Of a stretch of DNA of 52,500 nucleotides, positions 44,192 to 52,500 are shown in pieces (the stretch's first letter is position 1; every line of letters starts with the position of its first letter). This DNA is from Halocaridina rubra (taxonomy: Eukaryota; Arthropoda; Malacostraca; Decapoda; Atyidae), in assembly GCA_037179515.1 (NCBI GenBank), contig JAXCGZ010007633.1, positions 1 to 52,500 of the forward strand, in the 5' to 3' direction. The notes under the pieces are model-generated. The model was not told where the DNA came from and made no database searches. It saw only the letters and a program-made list of their open reading frames with translations. A program made the translations under genes and the position numbers.

Positions 44192-46990
44192 TTAGTGATA
44201 CTTATCATACCTGTCCTTAAAACTATGGATTGAGATAGCATTAACTACCTCCTCGCTTAGCGAATTCCAATTATCAACTACTCTTACACTGAAAAAGTAT
44301 TTCCTTACATCCTGCAAAGAAGTTTTCTTACGAAGCTTCAAACTATGACCTCTAGTTCTAGAGCCAGCCATATCAAAATATCGATCCCTATCCACTCTAT
44401 CATAACCATGAAGGAATTTAAAGACTGTCACCATATCCCTCCTCACTCTTCTAGCTTCCAGTGATGGTAAGTCTAATTCCCTCAGCCTCTCATCATAACT
44501 GAGATTGCGTATTTCTGGCACCAGTTTCGTGGCATGTCTTTGAACTTTTTCAAGCTTAGCTATGTGCTTTTTCAAGTGCGGATTCCAAAAGGGGGCTGCA
44601 TATTCGAGTTTTGGCCTCACATAGGTTACATAAATATTTCTGAACATTTCCTTGTCCATGTGCCTGAAGGCTACCCTTACATTTGATAAGAATGCATATG
44701 CTGCCCTTACTATGCCATTTATATGTATTTCTGGAGACAAATCTGCCAGTATGTTTACTCCTAGATCTCTCTCATTTTCTGTCTCTTGAAGTTGTACTCC
44801 AGCCACCGAGTAGTCAAGCTTGGGCCTTCTTGCACTTGTACCCATTCTCATTACTTTACATTTTGAAGTATTGAATTTCATTAGCCACTTTTCTGACCAC
44901 CCATGCAGATTATTTAGATCCTCCTGAAGTTCTCTACCATTGTTCTCGTTCTTTACTTTCTTCACAATCTTTGCATCATCTGCAAACATATTCATGAATG
45001 AATTTACAGACTCTGGTAGGTCATTTACATATACAAGGAACAAAAGTGGCCCTAAAACTGAACCCTGTGGAACTCCACTACTAACTCTTCTCCATTCAGA
45101 CACTGAGTGTCTTACTCTAACCCTCTGTTCCCTTCCTTCTAATTAAGTTTTTATCCATTCCAAAACATTTCCACCTATTCTAGCCATTGATTGCAGCTTC
45201 CTAATAAGTCTCCCATGTGGAACAGTGTCAAACGCTTTCTGGAAGTCTAGGAATATGCAATCTGCCCAGCCCTCTCTTTCCTGTAAGATTTGGCTTACCT
45301 CATCATAAAATTCTAATAAGTTTGTTACTGTTGATCTACCTTCTCTGAAGCCATGTTGCCTCACTGACAAAAAGTTGAAGGATTCCAAGTGAAGAGAGAT
45401 ATGTTTCCTTAGTAGTTTCTCCATAACCTTGCAAACTATGCTGGTCAAGGAAACTGGTCTATAGTTCAGAGCCGTATCCCTCCTTCCCTTTTTGAAGATA
45501 GGTATCACATTTGCTTGTTTCCAGCATCTTGGAATCTCCTCCGACTCCAGTGACTCCTTAAATATGATACTTAGTGCCACTGATATTGTGTTTGCGCATT
45601 TTTTAAGCACATGAGGGGATATGTCATCAGGACCTGTAGCTTTATGAACATCTAAATCCATCAGCGCTTTTCATACCTCTGTGGCTGTAAGGTTGATGTT
45701 CTCTAATATCGGCCCTTGAGCTTCTATCACTGCAATCTGAGGGGGTGGGGTATTTTCTACTGTAAATACTGACTGAAACTCCTTGTTCAATTCTTTGCAG
45801 ATCTCTTCATCCATCTCAGTGATGCTTCCATCCGCTCTCTTTAGCCTTAAAACCTGTTCTTTTACCTTCAGTTTTCCTCTGATAAAGCTGTGGAAAAGCT
45901 TGCGATTTTCTTAAGCCTTCCTGGTGATGTCCCTCTCATAGTCTCTCTCTGCCTCTCTCCTTTTACTTAGGTAGTCATTTCTTGCTCTCTTGTAGGTTTG
46001 CCAGGCATTTATGTTTTTTCTCCTCCTATACCTTTTCCAGCATTTGTCTCTCCACTCCTTAGCTCTTTTACACCCATTATCGAACCATTTCTCTCTGGCA
46101 TGAATTACACATACTTTGGTGACAGGTATGCAGCAATCTACTATCTTCCCATATTTCTCACAAAAGATGTCATACATTTCTTGTACAGATTTGTTGTAAA
46201 ATAAGGTTCTCCAGTCAATAACTGCAAAAACCTCATTCATTTTGATGTAATCTCCTTTTGGATAGTTCCTCCTCATCTCCTCAGTGCATCTACTCTCAGG
46301 AAGAATATCTTCAATGATATACTCCATCAACAACACACAGTGGTCACTCTTTCCAATTGGTGGTTCATACTCAATTTTTTCAATATCCAACACATTATCT
46401 GTGAATACTAGATCAAGTAGTGATGGCTCATCCCCACCCCTGGCCCTTGTTGGTTCCATTACATGTTGGTGTAGGAAATTCCCTTGTACGCAATCTAGGA
46501 ATCTTGCCCTGAATGAGTCCTCTCCACTGTGTGGGTCAAGATTTATTCAATATATCTCTTTATGATTAAAATCTCCCATAATCAAAATCCTACATTTTTT
46601 TTCCCGTGCCATGTTAACAACTGAGTTTATGACTTCAATAGTACCTATATGACTTTCCTCATAAACTTCAAGCCTATTCTGGTTCCTTGGTGGGTTGTAT
46701 ACAACAGTTATTATAATGCTCTCTGACCCAGTATTTATGCGAGCAACAAGAAATTCCTTGAACTCACTTTCTATGGCCAAGTTTATTTCTTTAACTTGAA
46801 TCCTTTCACTTATGAGCAGTGATATCCCTCCACCAGTCCTCTCAGATCATTCAACCCTTAGTATTCTGAAGCCGTTAGGAAAAACTGTGACACTGTTTAT
46901 GACCTCACTCAACTTAGTCTCTGTAATTGCTACTATATCTGCCTTACTGTTGTGAATCCTATCTTTTAATTCTACTGCCTTACGAGCTAA
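44192..46990 (-). pseudogene. CR1L ORF2 (copy k), five premature stops
   Basis: The order is complete (endonuclease, linker, reverse transcriptase), with almost no frameshift, but stops interrupt it: VE*SER near 46854, IY*IN near 46545, KA*EN near 45911, EV*KAL near 45672 and KT*LEG near 45141. The last three are also in copy n. GDFN, SDH, NYRP, QKAFD, GVPQGS and FADD are all kept. It cannot make ORF2 protein without read-through. Confidence 0.85.
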
Positions 46991-47009
46991 TCCATCAGCA
47001 TTTGTGTAT

Positions 47010-47705
47010 AACAATCTTACTGAGGCCTCATCCCCTGATCTTCTGTCATTATCTTCTTTATCTCCCCTTTGTCTGGAAGAACTCTGAAATGAAAATTTTT
47101 CTTCTCTTCTTCATTTCTTTCCTCATTTAACCTTTTTGCCTCTTCCAACAAGTTTTTGATCTTTCCCATCTCTTCCTGTGTTCTGTATCATCTAATGAAC
47201 ACTTTTTTGAATTCTTGAAGGTCTTTTAGACTTTTTTTTCTCAACAATATTTTCCTACACGTTTCCCCTCTCTCAAAGGTTACTTTTGTTGGTCTCGGCT
47301 TTCCTTCCCTCGAATATTTACCTAGTTGGTGTATGTTTACAATATCCTCAGGATCACAAACTACTCCAAGCTTTCTTATCAGGTCTACAACCCTAGCTTT
47401 ATTTTCTTCAAGTTTCCCCTGCCATGTTAGCTCCTGGGATTCGCTTATGCCTAAGATTACCATTGTCTTCTCTTTATCAAGTGCCTGTTTGATGAGTGGG
47501 TTTGCCCTTTCCATCACAACATCTTTCATTTTTTCGATTATTGTCTCTTTATAGTCAACTGTTTGTATGTTTTCCAGTGCCACCACCTATACAGCCTCTT
47601 TTCCTGCCACATTCCCCTTTAGTGCATCAGCAAAGGAAGTTTTCATGGCATCATGTTCCATATTCAGCTCCTGGAACTCTTTTCTGAACTGTTCAATGTT
47701 TTCCT
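47010..47705 (-). pseudogene. CR1L ORF1, C-terminal two thirds (copy k)
   Basis: The sequence begins at ENIEQF and contains VVALENIQTVDYK, TMVILGISES and GKYSREGKPRPTKVTFE. A stop replaces the Gln in RQYRTQEE (near 47188) and another interrupts the K-to-V stretch near 47587. The A-AAT-TTT heptamer of the ORF1/ORF2 overlap is retained (about 47095-47101, reverse complement). Confidence 0.8.
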
Positions 47706-48804
47706 AAAAACGATGGATTGAGATAGCATTAACTATCTTCTCGCTTAGCCAATTCCAATGATCAGCTACTCTTACACTGAAAAAGTATTTCCTTACATCC
47801 TGCAAAGAAGTTTTCTTACGAAGCTTCAACCTATGACCTCTAGTTCTAGAGCCAGCCATATCAAAATAACGATCCCTATCCACTCTATCATAACCATGAA
47901 GGAATTTAAAGACTGACACCATATCCCCCCTCAATCTTCTAGCTTTGAGTGATGGTAATTTTAATTCCCTCAGCCTCTCATCATAACTGAGATTACGTAT
48001 TTCTGGCACCAGTTTTGTGGCATGTCTTTGAACTTTTTCAAGCTTAGTTATGTGCTTTTTCAAGTGCGGATTCCAAAAGGGGGCTGCATATTCGAGTTTT
48101 GGCCTCACATAGGTTACATTTATATTTCTGAACATTTCCTTGTCCATGTGCCTGAAGGCTACCCTTACATTTGATAAGAAGGCATATGCTGCTCTTACTA
48201 TGCCATTTATATGTATTTCTGGAGACAAATCTGCCAGTATGTTTTCTCCTAGATCTCTCTCATTTTCTGTCTCTTGAAGTTGTGCTCCAGCCACCGGGTA
48301 GTCAAGCTTGGGCCTTCTTGCACTTGTACCCATTGTCATTACCTTACATTTTGAAGTACTGAATTTCATTAACCACTTTTCTGACCACTCATGCAGACTA
48401 TTTAGATCTTCCTGAAGCTCTCTACTATTTTTCTCGTTTCCTACTTTCTTCACAATCTTTGCATCATCTGCAAACATATTCATGAATGAATTTACAGACT
48501 CTGGTAGGTCATATACATATACAAGGAACAAAAGTGGCCCTAAAACTGAACCCTGTGGAACTCCACTACTAACTCTTCTCCATTGAGACACTGAGTGTCT
48601 TACTTTAACCCCCTGTTCCCTTCCTTCTAAGTAAGATTTTATCCATTCCAAGACATTTCCACCTATTCTAGCCATTGCTTGCCGCTTCCTAATAAGTCTC
48701 CCATGTGGGACAGTGTCAAACGTTTTCTGGAAGTCTAGGAATATGCTATCTGCCCAGCCCTTAGCTTCCTGTAATATTTGGTTTACCTCATCATAAAATT
48801 CCAA
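47704..48804 (-). pseudogene. CR1L reverse transcriptase part (copy l), open for 366 residues
   Basis: Despite its divergence the frame has no stop. It contains LDFQKTFDTVPHG (motif A), SGVPQGSVLGP and MFADDAKIVKKVG. The upstream fingers and the final 14 or so residues are missing. A diverged copy that keeps its frame may come from another, longer-active subfamily. Confidence 0.8.
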
Positions 48805-48819
48805 TAAATTTCTTACTGT
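47706..48819 (-). mobile_element. CR1L copy l: diverged internal fragment without its 3' tail
   Basis: It begins at the NLLEFYDEV codons next to the tail of copy m and ends at AISIHRF, some 100 bp before where a natural element end would be. It is more diverged than its neighbours (YVYDLPES, KRQAMARIGG). The 3' UTR, stem-loop and repeats are missing where copy k begins. Confidence 0.85.
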
Positions 48820-49667
48820 TGTGATTACCTAATTGTGATTACCTAATTGTGTTTACGGGAAAGAACCCAAAGCTCGTATCATCCCGTCTCCTGATCGGTT
48901 CCATTTTAGACTTAGTGATACTTATCATACCTGTCCTTAAAACTATGGATTGAGATAGCATTAACTACCTCCTCGCTTAGCCAATTCCAATTATCAACTA
49001 CTCTTACACTGAAAAAGTATTTCCTTACATCCTGCAAAGAAGTTTTCTTACGAAGCTTCAAACTATGACCTCTAGTTCTAGAGCCAGCCATATCAAAATA
49101 TCGATCCCTATCCACTCTGTCATAACCATGAAGGAATTTAAAGACTGTCACCATATCCCCCCTCACTCTTCTAGCTTCCAGTGATGGTAAGTCTAATTCC
49201 CTCAGCTTCTCATCATAACTGAGATTGCGTATTTTTGGCACCAGTTTCGTGGCATGTCTTTGAACTTTTTCAAGCTTAGCTATGTGCTTTTTCAAGTGCG
49301 GATTCCAAAAGGGGGCTGCATATTCGAGTTTTGGCCTCACATAGGTTACATAAATATTTCTGAACATTTCCTTGTCCATGTGCCTGAAGGCTACCCTTAC
49401 ATTTGATAAGAATGCATATGCTGCCCTTACTATGCCATTTATATGTATTTCTGGAGACAAATCTGCCAGTATGTTTACTCCGAGATCTCTTTCATTTTCT
49501 GTATCTTGAAGTTGTACTCCAGCCACCGAGTAGTCAAGCTTGGGCCTTCTTGCACTTGTGCCCATTCTCATTACCTTACATTTTAAAGTATTGAATTTCA
49601 TTAGCCACTTTTCTGACCACTCATGCAGATTATTTAGATCCTCCTGAAGTTCTCTACCATTGTTCTC
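48820..49667 (-). mobile_element. CR1L copy m: 0.85-kb 3' fragment
   Basis: It starts at ENNGRELQED after a (CA)n stretch and ends with the stem-loop and two 14-bp repeats at 48826-48853, directly against the truncated 5' end of copy l. The ORF2 C-terminal part is open (48912-49667). The junction with the CA stretch shares ACGAGA-like microhomology. Confidence 0.9.
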
Positions 49668-49680
49668 GTGTGTGTGTGTG
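49668..49680. repeat. (TG)n spacer between copies m and n
   Basis: TGTGTGTGTGTGTG joins the truncated end of m to the terminal repeats of n. Confidence 0.9.
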
Positions 49681-52500
49681 TGATTACCTAATTGTGATTA
49701 CCTAATTGTGTTTACGGGAAAGAGCCCAAAGCTCGTATCTTCCCGCCTCCTGATCGGTTCCATTTTATACTTAGTGATACTTATCATACCTGTCCTTAAA
49801 ACTATGGATTGAGATAGCATTAACTACCTCCTCGCTTAGCAAATTCCAATTATCAACTACTCTTACACTGAAAAAGTATTTCCTTACATCCTGCAAAGAA
49901 GTTTTCTTACGAAGCTTCAAACTATGACCTCTAGTTCTAGAGCCAGCCATATCAAAATATCGATCCCTATCCACTCTATCATAACCATGAAGGAATTTAA
50001 AGACTGTCACCATATCCCTCCTCACTCTTCTAGCTTCCAGTGATGGTAAGTCTAATTCCCTCAGCCTCTCATCATAACTGAGATTGCGTATTTCTGGCAC
50101 CAGTTTCGTGGCATGTCTTTGAACTTTTTCAAGCTTAGCTATGTGCTTTTTCAAGTGCGGATTCCAAAAGGGGGCTGCATATTCAAGTTTTGGCCTCACA
50201 TAGGTTACATAAATATTTCTGAACATTTCCTTGTCCATGTGCCTGAAGGCTACCCTTACATTTGATAAGAATGCATATGCTGCCCTTACTATGCCATTTA
50301 TATGTATTTCTGGAGACAAATCTGCCAGTATGTTTACTCCTAGATCTCTCTCATTTTCTGTCTCTTGAAGTTGTACTCCAGCCACCGAGTAGTCAAGCTT
50401 GGGCCTTCTTGCACTTGTACCCATTCTCATTACTTTACATTTTGAAGTATTGAATTTCATTAGCCACTTTTCTGACCACCCATGCAGATTATTTAGATCT
50501 TCCTGAAGTTCTCTACCATTGTTCTCGTTCTTTACTTTCTTCACAATCTTTGCATCATCTGCAAACATATTCATGAATGAATTTACAGACTCTGGTAGGT
50601 CATTTACATATACAAGGAACAAAAGTGGCCCTAAAACTGAACCCTGTGGAACTCCACTACTAACTCTTCTCCATTCAGACACTGAGTGTCTTACTCTAAC
50701 CCTCTGTTCCCTTCCTTCTAATTAAGTTTTTATCCATTCCAAAACATTTCCACCTATTCTAGCCATTGATTGCAGCTTCCTAATAAGTCTCCCATGTGGA
50801 ACAGTGTCAAACGCTTTCTGGAAGTCTAGGAATATGCAATCTGTCCAGCCCTCTCTTTCCTGTAAGATTTGGCTTACCTCATCATAAAATTCTAATAAGT
50901 TTGTTACTGTTGATCTACCTTCTCTGAAGCCATGTTGCCTCACTGACAAAAAGTTGAAGGATTCCAAGTGAAGAGAGATATGTTTCCTTAGTAGTTTCTC
51001 CATAACCTTGCAAACTATGCTGGTCAAGGAAACTGGTGTATAGTTCAGAGCCGTATCCCTCCTTCCCTTTTTGAAGATAGGTATCACATTTGCTTGTTTC
51101 CAGCATCTTGGAATCTCCTCCGACTCCAGGGACTCCTTAAATATGATACTTAGTGCCACTGATATTGTGTTTGCGCATTTTTTAAGCACATGAGGGGATA
51201 TGTCATCAGGACCTGTAGCTTTATGAACATCTAAATCCATCAGCGCTTTTCATACCTCTGTGGCTGTAAGGTTGATGTTCTCTAATATCGGCCCTTGAGC
51301 TTCTATCACTGCAATCTGAGGGGGTGGGGTATTTTCTACTGTAAATACTGACTGAAACTCCTTGTTCAATTCTTTGCAGATCTCTTCATCCATCTCAGTG
51401 ATGCTTCCATCCGCTCTCTTTAGCCTTAAAACCTGTTCTTTTACCTTCAGTTTTCCTCTGATAAAGCTGTGGAAAAGCTTGCGATTTTCTTAAGCCTTCC
51501 TGGTGATGTCCCTCTCATAGTCTCTCTCTGCCTCTCTCCTTTTACTTAGGTAGTCATTTCTTGCTCTCTTGTAGGTTTGCCAGGCATTTATGTTTTTTCT
51601 CCTTCTATACCTTTTCCAGCATTTGTCTCTCCACTCCTTAGCTCTTTTACACCCATTATCGAACCATTTCTCTCTGGCATGAATTACACCTACTTTGGTA
51701 ACAGGTATGCAGCAATCTACTATCTTCCCATATTTCTCACAAAAGATGTTATACATTTCTTGTACAGATTTGTTGTAAAATAAGGTTCTCCAGTCAAGAA
51801 CTGCAAAAAGCTTATTCATTTTGATGTAATCTCCTTTCGGATAGTTCCTCCTCATGTCCTCAGTGCCTCTACTCTCAGGAAGAATATCTTCAATGATATA
51901 CTCCATCAACAACACACAGTGGTCACTCTTTCCAATTGGTGGTTCATACTCAATTTTTTCAATATCCAACACATTATCTGTGAACACTAGATCAAGTAGT
52001 GATGGCTCATCCCTACCCCTGGCCCTTGTTGGTTCCATTACATGTTGGTGTAGGAAATTCCCTTGTACGCAATCTAGGAATCTTGCCCCGAATGAGTCCT
52101 CACCACTGTGTGGGTCAAGATTTATCCAATCTATCTCTTTATTATTAAAGTCTCCCATAATCAAAATCCTACATTTTTTTTCCCGTGCCATGTTAACAAC
52201 TGAGTTTATGACTTCAATAGTACCTATATGACTTTCCTCATAAACTTCAAGCCTATTCTGGTTCCTTGGTGGGTTGTATACAACAGTTATTATAATGCTC
52301 TCTGACCCAGTATTTATGCGAGCAACAAGAAATTCCTTGAACTCACTTTCTATGGCCAAGTTTATTTCTTCGACTAGAATCCTTTCACTTATGAGCAGTG
52401 CTATCCCTCCACCAGTCCTCTCAGATCTTTCAACCCTTAGTATTCTGAAACCCTTAGGAAAAACTGTGACACTGTTTATGTCCTCACTCAACTTAGTCTC
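49681..52500 (-). mobile_element. CR1L copy n: continues past the right edge
   Basis: The tail has two 14-bp repeats at 49681-49708 and the stem-loop next to them. It extends into the endonuclease at the window edge (SEDINSVTVFPKGF), so the 5' end is unseen. It is the outermost visible link of the n-m-l-k chain. Confidence 0.9.
49771..52491 (-). pseudogene. CR1L ORF2 (copy n), three stops shared with copy k
   Basis: Open blocks are 52491-51490 (endonuclease and linker: VVYNPP, GDFN, SDH), 51240-50722 (fingers and motif A) and 50682-49771 (motifs B and C and C-terminus). They are separated by the stops KA*EN, EV*KAL and KT*LEG found in copy k. Private differences include NYTP for NYRP and WTDCIF for WADCIF. 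The NYTP change is also in copy f. Confidence 0.85.

Larger units (their letters stand above)
44105..47705 (-). mobile_element. CR1L copy k: long copy ending in a GT repeat
   Basis: A 3.6-kb copy from the middle of ORF1 (47705) to a slightly decayed tail at 44105-44130 beside (GT)n. Only about 360 bp of the 5' end are missing. Its truncated end joins copy l at a short TTAAGGA-like microhomology. It carries the same three stop mutations as copy n. Confidence 0.9.

Overview
This window reads as intergenic DNA from an animal genome, most likely an arthropod and probably a decapod crustacean. It is AT-rich, carries long CT, AT, CA and TAA microsatellites, and is packed with LINEs of the CR1, L2 and RTE types, tRNA-headed SINEs, hAT transposon remains and LTR-element remains. 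The decapod guess rests on the style of the repeats, not on a host gene. I find no convincing intact host gene, no true tRNA or rRNA gene, no CRISPR array and no bacterial-type operon. Nearly every base that can be explained is mobile-element sequence.

The dominant player is one CR1-like LINE family, called CR1L here. At least 14 segments of it (copies a to n) lie in the window. Copy f (30340-34262, plus strand) is the best preserved. It has an ORF1 with a coiled coil (one frameshift), an uninterrupted ORF2 of about 940 residues with an apurinic-type endonuclease and a reverse transcriptase, and a short 3' UTR ending in a stem-loop and two 14-bp direct repeats. The other copies are mostly 5'-truncated. 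Two older, more diverged members (21966-23290, and 24188-27464 continued at 29856-30335) are broken by later insertions.

Layout: 1-2.9 kb, a 5' fragment of CR1L (a) abutting an L2-like LINE. 3.6-5.1 kb, two CR1L 3' fragments in tandem (b, c). 5.1-8.4 kb, a dead hAT transposon of the ZBED5-like type, with an RTE-derived short element (11-bp target duplication) and a 0.3-kb MITE-like element nested in it. 8.6-9.9 kb, an internally deleted LTR-retroelement relic. 10.4-11.1 kb, the start of a second hAT-like element. 11.24-18.28 kb, a structurally complete LTR element with near-identical LTRs and a 4-bp TAGA target duplication but no recognisable pol, that is, a LARD-type non-autonomous element. 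18.3-20.3 kb, mostly unassigned. 20.3-30.3 kb, young CR1L copies d and e amid the two old copies and two SINEs. 30.3-37.4 kb, full-length f followed by a head-to-tail chain of truncated copies (g, h, i, j). 38.0-44.1 kb, SINEs, a degenerate RTE-type LINE and large microsatellites. 44.1-52.5 kb, a second head-to-tail chain (n, m, l, k, all minus strand) that runs off the right edge.

How the parts work together: CR1L copies repeatedly sit directly against the terminal repeats of another CR1L copy or against CA/TG microsatellites. The tail ends in ATCACA, which resembles a CA-repeat target, so each insertion may create a new landing site for the next. This self-targeting chain growth is the most interesting system-level observation. 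A second is that copies k and n share three identical stop mutations, which implies a duplicated locus or spread of a defective subfamily. Short elements appear to borrow the ends of the LINEs (RTE ends on the 6.25-kb insert, an L2-like tail on the 38-kb SINE).
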